A DNA stretch of 43,202 nt from Purshia tridentata (taxonomy: Eukaryota > Streptophyta > Magnoliopsida > Rosales > Rosaceae): NCBI GenBank assembly GCA_003254885.1, contig QANT01006210.1, positions 1-43,202 of the forward strand. The letters run 5' to 3'. Positions 22,284-33,189 of the stretch are shown piece by piece (position 1 is the stretch's first letter; each line of letters begins with the position of its first letter). Position numbers and translations under genes: made by a program. Under the pieces are notes generated by a model that saw nothing but the letters and a program-made list of their open reading frames with translations, made no database searches and was not told where the DNA came from.

Positions 22284-22452
22284 CTCGATGAAGACCCGTT
22301 GCATTCGAGGCTGAATTCTCTTCAACATTGGGAGAATGATGAAGCATATATATAAGACATTGAGAATGTGTAAAAACTGGAAAGATACATGCTTCATCAT
22401 TCCCTCAATGTTGAAGAGAATTCAGCCTCGAATGCAACGGGTCTTCATCAAG
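22284..22452 (+). ncRNA. Candidate hairpin RNA / MIRNA-like inverted duplication
   Basis: Two 64-nt arms (22284-22347 and 22389-22452) are reverse complements with only three mismatches, separated by a 41-nt loop. They share GAAGACCCGTTGCATTCGAG and its complement. A transcript from either strand would form a long, almost perfect stem. The 3' arm reads open on the plus strand (MLHHSLNVEENSASNATG) into a possible GT donor, so the arms may derive from a coding fragment. A TATATATA motif lies just upstream (22270-22278). I do not recognise any known miRNA in it. A small MITE is the main alternative. Confidence 0.4.
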
Positions 22453-23284
22453 TAAATATTGTTGTCGACCTTCCCATTGGATTAAGTACTTTGAATATAC
22501 CCATGCTTTGAAGATACTTTTTTCATTGAATATAAACTTTTGAGTGATTTAATTATAAGGTACTGATCATTAAATAAGTTAACCAAAAGCACTGAAATCT
22601 AATATTTACTTATAGCTCACCTTTAATTTAATTTTTAGGTAACATCAACTTATCCATAACCACAAATTTAATCTCAAGGTAATATCAACTCACCCAAAAC
22701 TACAAAATTAATTTCTAGGTAACATCAACCCACTCACAACCACAAATTTAGTTTCAGTTTCAATTTCACCTGAAACTTTAGCACTCTCAGTATCAATTGT
22801 GGAAAGCTCTCCGTTTTAGTTTTGAAAAACTCTTAGTGAGTTTTCAGTTTTACCCCGCGGTTTTAGTTTCAATCTCAGTTTCACTCTCAATTTTAGTTTA
22901 ATTATGTCGTTATGTTTCATGGAGAGTTGAGGGCAGGGGAAGGAAAATGTGGAGGAAACTGTGAGTGAGAGAATGAATTGCCAGCCACTAATTAAAGAAT
23001 TGATCAAGTGTACTCACATAGTTACCTTATTCTTAAATAAACTAACCTAATTGTTACATTATATGAATAGGTGTACTATATATTAAAACCAATCAAAAAG
23101 ATGTAGCTTAGAGTAGTAATTAATTCTAAAGTTTTTTATCTTTTTTTTGCTTCATATACTTCATCATAATGCAAAGATCTTTGGGATAATCGTTGTAGAT
23201 TGGCGGCTTACTTCAATAAACATTTATATGAATGGTTGAAGTGGATGAAAATGGAGAACTATTCTCATCCACATGATATAGAAT
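22453..23284. other. Intergenic, no gene seen
   Basis: AT-rich DNA. It contains short direct repeats of the form AGGTAACATCAAC (about 22638, 22676, 22717), and a stretch near 22745-22910 rich in TTTCAGTTTCA / TTTTAGTTT motifs. No coding or family signal. Confidence 0.5.
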
Positions 23285-23450
23285 TGGTAGCGAATTTTGT
23301 TGTTGAGGAACTAACATAACAACTTGTTGTGTCATTGCCTCCAGTTTTTGGCCCAATCGTGCATCACAAGTTTCCATCATTTGCTGGACGGCACGAAGGA
23401 TCTCTTCCTATTCATGAACCTCTTCTACTGGACGTCTTCTTGGAGGCAAG
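23285..23450 (-). pseudogene. Ty3/gypsy gag N-terminal fragment
   Basis: The minus strand reads LPPRRRPVEEVHE, a stop codon, then EEILRAVQQMMETCDARLG and QKLEAMTQQVVMLV. This is the usual start of many plant gypsy gag proteins (PPRR then acidic and helical), with TTG where the ATG is expected. No further gag could be followed to the left, so only the fragment remains. Confidence 0.6.
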
Positions 23451-23470
23451 ATTCAGGAAACAAGAACTAT

Positions 23471-23483
23471 GCTATGATACCAA
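23471..23483 (-). other. Primer-binding site of the gypsy fragment (initiator tRNA-Met type)
   Basis: The minus strand reads TTGGTATCATAGC, one base different from the canonical TGGTATCAGAGC complement of the initiator tRNA-Met 3' end. It lies 20 bp upstream of the gag fragment. The 5' LTR should therefore be the DNA to its right (from about 23485), whose far edge I could not define. Confidence 0.6.
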
Positions 23484-24300
23484 CTAACACAGCGTAGGTG
23501 ATGAATCACATGAAAATACACACACCCATATACTTGTTGATTCTATAGATTGAGAATGCCAAGAAAATGGGCTCTATAGCCTTGTTGATCTAGAAGGATT
23601 CTAAGTTTATAGAATAGGGTTTGAAAAAATCTTTCAATTTTTTATTAATCTCAAAAACTGCCATTACGGCTCCCAAAAAAATGTTTAAATAATAACAAAC
23701 CCTAATAAATTGATCAGGAAAGTAAATAACTAATAAATGCATCAACGACTCCAAAAGTCAGCTAGAAATTTTAATAAAAACAAAAAAGGAAAAATTCTAA
23801 GGTCTGATGTGCGCCTCGGAGTTTTTGGCAAAAGTGGCTCGAGCCAAGTTTTTCAGAAAACTATTTCTGAGCCATTTTCTTCCTACTTCTCCTCTTACCA
23901 ACATTTAACTTTTCCATAAGGCATCACCGATGCACGCCACATCATCCTCCCCCGGTTGGTGAGAATTTGTCCTAAAATTCTAATCATTTTGGTGAAGATC
24001 TTCCGAGCATAACCTCTAGTTTCGAACTTTCCAGCTTGACATTGAATTCTTCCACTCCAAATAAATAGATATTTAGAATATTTGATCACTGTTGGACTAT
24101 GAAATTCATTCTCCAAAATCAATCTAGAAACCTAAAATTTTGACGAATCCATCTTTAGTTATTTTGCAAGATCAATCACAATCTTGGTACACCAATTTAA
24201 AGAGTCGACGCCAATAAAGTCAACATTGTCAAGAATATTATTGATGGAGAAATCCCTCAAATTTTTTCTTAAAATTCCATCAAACTGAACTTTATACTTA

Positions 24301-24593
24301 GGGTCTGTTTGGCAGTGTTTTTAGAATTATCAAAAGCGCATTCAAATTAGTAAAAACGCTTTTGGTAGCATTTGGCAAAAATATATATAAGTGGTTTTGG
24401 ATTATAAAAGTGCTTTTAAGGGAATTTTTTAAGAAGCACTTGATAGGTGCTTTCATCAAGAAGCACTTCAAGTACTTTTGCGAGAATCACTTAGAATTTT
24501 TATAAAAATTTATTTGTGCTTCTTTGCAGAACCGCTTCTAACAAAAGTATTATTAGATAAAAGCACTTCTAAGAAGCAATGCCAAACAGGTCC
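24301..24593. mobile_element. Tourist-like (PIF/Harbinger) MITE
   Basis: The left end GGGTCTGTTTGGCAGTG and the right end CAATGCCAAACAGGTCC form inverted repeats, flanked by TTA on both sides (24298-24300 and 24594-24596). The 3-bp TTA duplication and the GG-TCTGTTTGGC terminus are typical of Tourist MITEs. The interior has repeated AAGAAGCACTT / AAGTGCTT palindromes and no coding sequence. 293 bp. Confidence 0.8.
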
Positions 24594-25149
24594 TTAGTCT
24601 TACAAATTTCATTATTAAAACTCATATCAACTTTTAAGCAAACACCATAACAAAATTCTCAAGCACCTTTTTGACAACAATCAAATATTGGTGGAAGACT
24701 TAAATCCAAATAATTATTATCTTCACAATCTCCCAAAGGTGCATTAACAATTGAAAGATTTGATTCACAAAAATTACCAAACTCATACAGAACAGATTGC
24801 TTCTTTTTTCTTTTTCCACATGTCAATTTTTTCTTTCCTTGTTTGATCCGTGTAGGTTTCTACTGCTGTCACCAGGTTGAAGCACGACCCCAAAGCTTGG
24901 TTGCCACAAGAATATATCTCTTATTTTCTGGAACCTCTTTCAATTCCAAAACCTCCTCAGAATGTCAATTCTCAAACCTACCTCCCAATGCCTGGCATCA
25001 AAATCCTCGTTCTGCCTCCTTCCCATCTCAGCAAAAAGGTTTTCTTCATCTTCTGAATCCTTTTCCTCGAATTCCCCTTAGTCTCGATCTCTTTCTGCCA
25101 TTAAAGCAGCAATTTGCTCTATTCTTTAGCAATTTGCAATTTGCTATAA

Positions 25150-25507
25150 TCCCTTAGCCTTGAATTCCCACCTGCCTCTATCTTCAGCTTATATAAGTCT
25201 CGCTTCAGATTCAACTTTGTGGCCATAGTCTTTTGAGCTAAATAAAGCTTCTCTAGTTTCTTCCACCATTCTCGGGCAGAATCTTCATCTATATTGTTGA
25301 TAATATTGTCAACAATATAAAGTTAAATCGTGCTCAGACACTTGCTCTCCAAATCTTCCCAATCATCATATGCTATCGTTGCTGGCTTTCCTTTTTTTTT
25401 TTTTTTCCTATAACAAAGGTGCGTGCAATTCCTTGTGAGACTAGAACATTCTTCACTCTCTTTTTCCATAGAGTAAAATTTCCACTTCCATCAAATTGCT
25501 CTACCTA
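25150..25507 (-). pseudogene. Ty1/copia gag remnant (UBN2-type)
   Basis: Minus-strand reading gives VEQFDGSGNFTLWKKRVKN, then YDDWEDLESKCLSTI, a stop, then AREWWKKLEKLYLAQKTMA and LNLKRDLYKLK. These are the ordered landmarks of the N-terminal half of copia gag (FDG-NF-W, W-DLDAKALSTI, WKKLE-LY, L-LYSLKM). In-frame stops and a poly-T/poly-A slip region near 25390-25410 break it. The first codons are separated from it by the MULE at 25518-27110. Confidence 0.7.
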
Positions 25508-25517
25508 AAAAGATGAA

Positions 25518-27110
25518 GGGAAATTTTAGTCATACCCAACAATTTTCTTTTGATACCGAACATATATTTTAAATTTGAATGTACCATTTTATCCCTTAGG
25601 CTTTCTACTATGGTAAAGTCATTTTTTAATAGCCAAATGTCATTTTGGGTGTGCGAATAGTATTTTTTGGGTATCAGTTTCATTATGACATTGATACTCA
25701 TATTTGGATGTCATAATTTTGAATCTAATTAAATTATGCCTAATATTAATTAAGTATTGAAAAAAGTTATACCATTGATTATATTTTAAGAAGATCTTTA
25801 ATTTAAGGTCAATATTGAATATATTTGAATATTTCATTTGTTTATCCAAATTAAAATTTCTCTATTTTACTACATAAAAATGGTTAACATAACATTATTT
25901 ATTTATTTTTTAATGGGTACACATAAAAAATACATAAAGAAAACCAAATACAAACAACTAAAGTTTTTTAAATATTCAAACATGTGGGTTCATGCCATTT
26001 GGGTATCACTTTTTCTTGCCCTCAAATTTGGGTTTCAATATGGCAATCAACCCAAAATGACTATCACAATCCGGTCATAGTGAAGAAGTTATAGCTAAAT
26101 GTTACCTATTTTGGCTTTTGACTATCAAAATTTCGATGCATAGTAGAAGGTCTTAGTAAAATTACCAATACGGACAAATTATAACTTTCAAAAAATAAAA
26201 TTTTCTTTCCATACCCAATACTTAATACCCAATTCCTTTACCAGTCCTAATCTAATCATCCTCACTCTCACTCACACCCTCTCTCACACTTACACTAACA
26301 TTAAATTAAACCCTAACATCAAAACAATGGTTTTTAGATAGATGAATGGTGAAATCATACCCTATAAGCCTTCAAATAATGTATGCGTGCATTTTGTGTA
26401 ATTTTTTTGCATTTTTCCATGTTTTAGACGTTTTAGAAATTTTTGGTTCAGGATGTGTTCAGCGAATCGAAACTGAATACAACTACAATGTTCGGTTGGA
26501 ACTAGCCAAACAAATGAGAAATGTTTGGTTGGACCCTGTTGAACAAATGAGAAATGTTTGGTTGGAGCCTGCCGAACAAATGAGAAATGTTCTGTTGGAG
26601 TCGGCTGAACAAATGAGAAATGTCTGGTTGGTGCCAACTGAGGATTTGCGACGAACTCGGCAGACCAGAGCTGAATGGCCTCCGACAGCATAAATGAATC
26701 CAACCCAAAAATCCACAAAAAACTCAAACCAATGGATAAAATTCATATAAAAACAACAAACCCATCATAAAATATGTTTAATTTGCCCAAAATAACAAAT
26801 AAAAATCTTAAGGACTGAGATTGGGTGTTCTATTCGATGGTGGTGAGAGGAATATGATAGCTATTAGGTATGGTATTGGTATAGTGTAAATGCTTGGGTT
26901 GAGATAGAAATTTATTATTGTTGTATATGTGTGTAAAATTGTGGGTAAGGAGAAAAAATTAAAATAATGGGTTGGGTATCTATTAATAAGGGTAATGTGG
27001 TAATTGAGGTTAGGTAAAATAAGAAAAAACTGATTTGAAAAAGGTGAGTATTAGATAAATTAAAAAATTGGGTAACAAAAGAAGATTGTTGGGTATAAAG
27101 AAAAATTCCC
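25518..27110. mobile_element. Non-autonomous Mutator-like element (MULE) with perfect 9-bp TSD
   Basis: AAAGATGAA occurs immediately before the left edge (25509-25517) and after the right edge (27111-27119). Ends are inverted: GGGAAATTTTAGTCATACCC / GGGTATAAAGAAAAATTCCC, continuing inward through ACAATTTTCTTTTGATACC / GGTAACAAAAGAAGATTGT, so TIRs of about 45-60 bp. It carries no transposase. The interior includes an AT-rich part and a 33-bp minisatellite. The 9-bp duplication and GGG ends assign it to Mutator. Confidence 0.88.
26487..26643. repeat. 33-bp minisatellite inside the MULE, about 4.7 units
   Basis: The motif CAAATGAGAAATGTTTGG recurs every 33 bp from 26511. As the period is a multiple of three, all frames stay open. 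The plus strand gives an 11-residue repeat EQMRNVWLEPA, within an open frame 26346-26693. I do not recognise the peptide, and there is no evidence that it is expressed. Confidence 0.85.
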
Positions 27111-27960
27111 AAAGATGAAATAGTACTACTTCCCACTACCATGACAAACTACCATCGATCAATAAATAGGAAACCTTTTGAGCTTGGAGCTCTGATATCA
27201 ATTATTAAAATAGTTTGAGAATTAAATCCAAACTCCCACCGTCACGCAACAAGTAATAAATTCGATGAAATAAAATAATCAAAGCCTAAGAAGACAGATA
27301 GACAAGATAAAAAGGCACACACAATCACACTGAGATCTTACGAGCTTCAGCAAAATTCAAAATTCCTGCCTACATCTCCTGGGAGAGATTTCTGTTCTTC
27401 ACTATAATAATAAACAAGTATAAGATTACAATTAGATTAAATCACATAACCCAATCCCCAAATTCCTTGTACACCCTCTCTCAAAGTATTTACCAAGAAC
27501 CCTAACTCTCTCACCCAAGATTAATTACCTAATCTTATTCTCACCAATCAAGATTGTGTGCATCTCAAGAACCCCTCAAGACTTAGTCTGTAAAATTCAG
27601 ATTCTTCGAGTTTCTAAAGCCTAAAGGTTCTATTTATACATAATAAGTCTTTAGAAAACAAATCCAATTGAAGTAGGAAACTTAAAACCCCTTAAAATGA
27701 GGAAAAAAACACGGAGAACAATGTGTAGGACCGGTCCTCTACCCAGAGGACCGGTCTTTCAAGAGCCTTGCAACGATTTCACTTGTCATAGCCCCTGTGG
27801 GACCCGTCCCTAGGACTTTTCTTTGAATTTCTTCACTTTTAGCCACTTCACCTGAACATAAACCTTTTACTACCTTCGTAACTTCAACCGAACCTCCAAG
27901 GACACTTCCGTGACCTCGAAATACCTTTGAATGAGAGCCAAAACACAACACAGACATGAT
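27111..27960 (-). mobile_element. Copia 5' LTR, primer-binding site and leader
   Basis: On the minus strand, TTGATATCAGAGC (27188-27200) is a primer-binding site for initiator tRNA-Met, one base off consensus. It is followed by a short leader and the ATG-GTAGTTTGTCATGG start of gag, which resumes beyond the MULE at 25507. To the right lies LTR-like DNA with a minus-strand TATA box (GTATAAATAG, 27630-27640). The outer LTR boundary near 27960 is a guess; no 3' LTR partner was found. Confidence 0.5.
27729..27756. repeat. Perfect 12-bp palindrome GACCGGTCCTCT / AGAGGACCGGTC
   Basis: Two perfectly complementary 12-mers flank a 4-base loop (ACCC). Each arm contains ACCGGT, itself a palindrome. It lies about 95 bp beyond the putative LTR TATA box in the copia U3 region, so it could be a regulatory site or hairpin. 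Confidence 0.85.
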
Positions 27961-29387
27961 GATTGACCCAATAGGACCAACTACTAGTAACCCAACTATT
28001 AGTAAAAATTGAATTGTAGCAAGAGTATTTATTCCTGGTTAATACCACATAAACTGGTTTTCCAAGAAAGGGAATTGTTGTTTATTTTTATTTACTCACA
28101 AGTGTACGAATCTATAGAATATAGATGGCACAAACAAGGTTGAAACACAAGGATTGTTTAAAAGGGATTCAACTAGAGTTAAGCTTTAATTAATTTAAAG
28201 CCAACCTAGCTAAGAAGTTTGATGGTTCATAAAGATGAAATAAAATGCAAAATTCTAAAATAAATAAATAAATAAATAATGCAAGAGATTTGGAAAGTAA
28301 ATAGAATAGGAATACTAAAAATTTAATGATTCTTTGAGGTTTGAATTTAAACAATGGTAAAAAGTACCGAGGCTAATTTTGGAATCCACACCACCACTTG
28401 ATCACTCGAAATAATATCTAACCATTTCTCTAAATAGAGAACACCAACAATCAATTTAATGTTCTCTTCTAAAGGTATTTTTATTTGAAGCACTAAAAGA
28501 TATAATCTGTATGGTAAAATTCTTGTTTTGCTTAAGAATGAACAAATTCTAAGCATCCCGAGTGAACCAAACCTAAATAACTAGAAGGAATCAAAGATAT
28601 TTGCTTTGAGGGTTACTAATTCAAACATAAAATGTAGAGATGTGCTCCTAACTACCAAAAATATATGGCATTAGAGGTGAAAAAATCATCTCTCCCTCTA
28701 AGAATAAACACGAATTTCTAACTAAATAAAAGAATAGAAAATTACAAATAAATCAATAAAATATTTCTAAATTATAAATAGGTCAATGCATTTTATATCC
28801 CATAATAGTCAATAGTATATTTTGAGAAATTACATTTTAGTTAATGATCTACCCAATACCTAATTTATTTTAAAATATTGATTTTGTTAATATAATTTTT
28901 TGCCCTTCTATTACTTTTTTAGAAAGTTGCTTGAATATGAATAAACAAAATATGATCACATAATTTAACACAAAATTATAAATAAACTTAGTAAGTACGA
29001 CATTGCTCTATCTATTGTTTAAGATTAAGCATTTTTAATCTAAATGCTAAATTATTAATAGAAGACAAAAATATCATATTTTTTCATTTTTAATTAAAAA
29101 AATTTCAAAACTAAATAGATGACAATGATTATTTTTAAAAGGTGCTTGAATTGATTATGTTACGTTGTCATTAACATTTTTTTCAAATTGTTTTTGTTAT
29201 ACTAATTATAGATTTTACATAAAATACAGATTATATTCTAGTTGTTCTACATCCATTTAAAATATTCTTAGCTGAACTCATTTATGTGGACTGTGAATAA
29301 TTTGAGACTCGATTCAGTTAATAACCTATACGTGGGCATCAGGTTGTACGTAATTTATCAACTCATGTTTGTATTAACTAAGATAAG
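27961..29387. other. AT-rich intergenic, probable old retroelement debris
   Basis: At about 28090-28180 the phrase CACAAGTGTACGAATC, followed by ...GAAACACAAGGATTG, resembles a common retroelement leader, but no frame or LTR pair supports it. There is an (AAAT)n run at about 28256-28280. No gene seen. Confidence 0.4.
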
Positions 29388-29860
29388 TGACGTAGCGGAA
29401 ATAACAAAGGAATTACCAGCGTAATCCTAGCAAAGATAAAATTCTGGAATCCACTAGAGAAAACTCAAGTTTATTGAAATATTATCAAAAAGTCCCAAAA
29501 CAACTTTAGAAAATCCTTAAATATGTTTCTGGAAACCCTAGGTCAGAACGACCATATAAATAAAGCCCATGGGCCAAAAGGAACCCAAATAAAATAAAGA
29601 CGAAAATAAACAAAATACTTCAAAACTTAAAACGCAGTTTTGAGGCCCTAAACAACCTCGGATGGCCGAAAAAGCCTATTAGTCATAGCATTAGCGGTGA
29701 GTTGCAATCGTCGCGCGATTTCCTTCGATTTGATATATGCATCAACCATATTAGGCCTCAAAAACCCCTCTAAATGAACAGTAAAATTTAGTTTTTGCCC
29801 TTTCATGAGTTTTGACGCTCCAACTACTCTTCGAACTTCACGGCCAGCTGCTCTACATCA
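29388..29860 (-). repeat. 3' LTR of the gypsy element
   Basis: 473 bp, flanked on the outside by ATAAG. Compared by eye with the other LTR it has about 29 substitutions (mostly transitions) and one indel of 8-9 bp near 29458, roughly 6% divergence. The last codons of pol, including its stop (29824-29826), lie inside it. Confidence 0.93.
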
Positions 29861-31041
29861 GTCTCCTCCACTTCGGAAGAACTCGACCCTGAGTTATCTT
29901 CAGAATAGATGGCCACATCATCTCGGAACTCGTGAAGGTCTGCAACATTGAAGGTGTTAGAGACGCCCATTGATTCGGGTAGTTCGATAACATAGGCATT
30001 GTCATTGATTCGCTTGAGCACCTTGTATGGCCCGTACTTCCTCGGTTTCAACTTGTTGTAAGTGCCAACGGGAAACCTGTCTTGTCGCAAAAACACCATC
30101 ATGTAATCTCCCTCGTTGAACACTTTCTTTCGACGATGCTTGTCTGCTGCAGGTTTGTTCTTTGCATTGGTTCTCTCTAGCTTTGCTTGAACTTGTTCTT
30201 TCACTGCTAAGACATCTTCAGCCATCTGTTCAGCAGCTACACTCACACCTGGCTCCTTGGGAAGCTTCACTAAATCAACTACATGGTTAGGAGGAGAAGT
30301 GTAAACTATGGAGAATGGAGACTTTCCTGTTGCACTATGCACGGAGCTGTTGTATGCAAACTCCACCTAGGGCAAGGCATAATCCCACTGTTTTGGTTTG
30401 TCGCCACACACACTTCGTATCATATTTCCCAGGGTTCTGTTTGTGACTTCAGTTTGCCATCAGTCTATGGGTGCGCTGTGGTACTTCGATTCAACACTGT
30501 TCCGAACATTCGCCACAGAGTAATCCAAAAATGGCTACGGAATTTTGTGTCCCGATCTTAGGTGATGGTTTTGGGCACTCCATGCAGACGCACTACCTCC
30601 CTGAAAAACAATTTGGCAATGTTGGAAGCATCTGAAGTCTTCCTGCAAGCTATGAAATGGGACATCTTGGAGAACCTTTCAACCACAATAAAAACAAAAT
30701 CCACTCCCCTCTGTGTTCGGGGTAATCCCAGCACAAAATCCATAGAAAGGTCTTGCCAAATATCAACAGGAACAGGTAGAGGCATGTAAAGACCAGTGTT
30801 TTGGGATTGACCCTTAGATGGCACACATAGTACTTCTGCACGATGTTTCCCACATTCCTCTTAAGCTCGGCCAGTAATAACGCTCCTCCAAACTGGATAT
30901 TGTTTTGTCTCGGCCCAAGTGTCCGCTTAGGCCCCCTCCATGTAAGTCTCGGATCAGCTTCTCTCTCAAGGATGTGCTAGGAATGCACAACCGATTGCCT
31001 TTAAATAGGTACCCCTCTTTGACAAAGAAATCTGCAACCGG
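29824..31041 (-). pseudogene. Integrase with GPY/F module, broken; frame ends in the 3' LTR
   Basis: The N-terminal zinc-binding part (about 30830-31040) is badly decayed. The core shows [32 protein letters not shown] and [15 protein letters not shown]. Then come a stop, a TDG block with a stop and a frameshift (about 30470), and [20 protein letters not shown]. The C-terminus has [20 protein letters not shown] and [11 protein letters not shown], with no classical chromodomain. An acidic, Ser-rich tail follows and runs across the polypurine tract into the LTR, stopping at 29824. This tail is where CRM elements carry their CR motif (inference). Confidence 0.85.
29861..29873 (-). other. Polypurine tract
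   Basis: Minus-strand GTGGAGGAGAC sits directly before the TGATGTAG start of the 3' LTR. It is also translated as part of pol (EVEET), so the tract is embedded in coding sequence. Confidence 0.8.
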
Positions 31042-32455
31042 CTACTTGTCTACACACTTGCCCCAGATCTCCTTGAAATCCTCATCTGTCTCATACAACT
31101 CCTTTAAAAATTCAAAACCCATGATCTCTTGGGCTAGTGTGATTAGTAAGGTAGCCCTCCTACTCAAAGCATCTGCTACTCGATTGAGGTTGCCCGATTT
31201 ATGCTTAATCATGAACGGAAACTTCTGAAGGAAAGTTACCCACCGGACATGCATCTTATTAACATGCTTTTGACTATTAATAAACTTCAAAGCCTGGTGG
31301 TCTGTGTAGAGAACAAAGTCCCTCTGAATTAGATAATGCTCCCACTGTTTCAAAGCCCTAACCACTGCATAGAACTCTTGATCATAGGTGCTCCATTTTT
31401 GGTGGGCTTCGCTAAGTTTTTCACTGAAAAATGCCACTGTTTCTTCTCTTGGGAAAGCACGGCACCCACTCCCACTCCACTAGCATCACATTCGAACTCG
31501 AATATTTTCTCAAAGTTCGGAAGGGCTAACACCGGTGCCGTACAAAGTTTCTCTTTAATCAGCGCGAAGCTCTGCTCTTGCGCGTCACCCCACTGAAACT
31601 TGCCTCGCTTCAAACACTCAGTAATAGGTGCTGTGATGGTACTGAAATTCCGAACAAATCGGCGATAAAAAGTGGCTAAACCATGAAAACTCTTCACTTC
31701 ACTAATTGTTTGTGGGGCTGGCCAATCCCTGATTGCTCGCATTTTTTTCTCATCAACTTGAATGCCGTCTTCACCCACCACAAAACCCAGAAATATTAAT
31801 TTGTTGGCACATAATGTGCACTTCTTCAGATTGACAAAAAGTTTGTTGTCCTTCAAGACACCTGCCTCAAGTGTATTAAATGTTCCTCCTTGGTCCTGCT
31901 ATAAATCAGTATATCATCAAAATAAACCACCACAAAGAGCCAATAAAGGGACGAAGGACCTAATTCATAAGCCGCATAAAGGTGCTAGGTGCATTGGACA
32001 GTCCAAAAGGCATAACGAGCCACTCAAATAGCCCGTCCTTACTTTTAAAAGCTGTTTTCCATTCGTCGCCCGGCTTGATTCGAATATGATGATAGCCACT
32101 TCTAAGGTCTATTTTTGAGAACAACTTCGAACTTTTCAACTCATCAAGCATATCCTCTAATCGAGGTATAGGGAACCGATACTTGATGGTTATCTTGTTA
32201 ATCGCCCGGCTGTCAACACACATACGCCAAGCGTTGCCTTTCTTTGGAACTAAAAGGACCGGAACTGCACAAGGGCTCATGCTCTCACGAATAAAACCTC
32301 TTTTCAATAAGTCTTCGATCTGCTCCCTTAGAATTTCGTTCTCCTTCGGGCTCATCCGGTAATGTGGGAGGTTTGGTAACTGCGCCCCTGGGACTAGGTC
32401 AATATGGTGTTGTATGTTTCTCATTGGTGGCAGTTCATTAGGTAACTCGTCTGCA
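31042..32455 (-). pseudogene. Reverse transcriptase and RNase H of pol, broken
   Basis: Landmarks in order on the minus strand: [102 protein letters not shown] (active site, about 31913-31930), [25 protein letters not shown], then RNase H with [33 protein letters not shown] and [14 protein letters not shown] near 31957 and frameshifts near 31935, 31857 and 31400 break it. Confidence 0.9.
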
Positions 32456-32456
32456 A

Positions 32457-33189
32457 TTATCTCTCCAATCTTGATAATATTTTCTGCACCTCGTGGGGAA
32501 TTTCAACTTCTGCTTTATCTACTGCCAATAGCCCTTTCACCACCACTGGGTACACAACTTCAGACTCTTTGATAGCCTCCTCCATGTCATACTCACTGTT
32601 TGTCAAAGCCAAGAAGCTGCTAGTAGGAGATCGACTGGATGGTGTGGTAGGAGCCATAGCAATTTTAAACGAATTCCATTTAAACAACATCACGTTGTCT
32701 CGCCCTCTATGCGTCACATCCACATCAAACTGCCATGGTCGACCTAACAGAATATGGCAGGCGTCCATATCTATAACATCACATAGTACTTCGTCTTTAT
32801 AATGCTTACCTATGGAGAGTGGTACTTTGCATGTCTCCGTTATTCGAGCCGTTGGGTCCTTCTTCACCCAACCAAGGGAATAAGGTGCACTATGGGGTTC
32901 GGTTGACAGCCGCAGATGCTCCACAATTTTTTTCGCTACGAAATTCTCGCAGCTGCCATTATCCACAATCAGGTTGCACAGTTTGTCATTGATGGAACAA
33001 AGTGATCGGAAAATACTATTCCGCTGCCTCTCCTCCTTTGGAGCTAGGAGGATTCGTTGCAACACTAAGTTCACTATCTCCTTTCCCTCTTCACTAGCGA
33101 ACTCAACTCCATCATAGTCCTCATAGTCATTTTCAGGTTCTTCCTCTTTGGCCTGGTCAACCTCTACTAAATTCACTTGCTTTCGTTTT
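32457..33189 (-). pseudogene. Aspartic protease region of pol
   Basis: A long minus-strand open stretch after the zinc knuckle holds [20 protein letters not shown], the retropepsin site with DNG where D-[STG]-G is usual, and later [19 protein letters not shown], the conserved ILG block of plant gypsy proteases. It ends in a frameshift near 32465, just before reverse transcriptase. The Asn at the second position of the triad may impair activity. Confidence 0.8.

Noticed and set aside
24843..25157. 104-codon plus-strand open frame
   Set aside because: It lies downstream of and partly antisense to the copia gag remnant. Ser/Phe/Leu-rich composition with no motif; probably a shadow of decayed retroelement sequence.
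26487..26643. CRISPR-like array
   Set aside because: Contiguous 33-bp tandem units without unique spacers, in a plant MULE.
32569..32802. Plus-strand open frames within the gypsy element (also 30562-30789, 30905-31228 and 33914-34303)
   Set aside because: They are opposite-strand shadows of gag-pol, whose minus-strand reading matches known domains.
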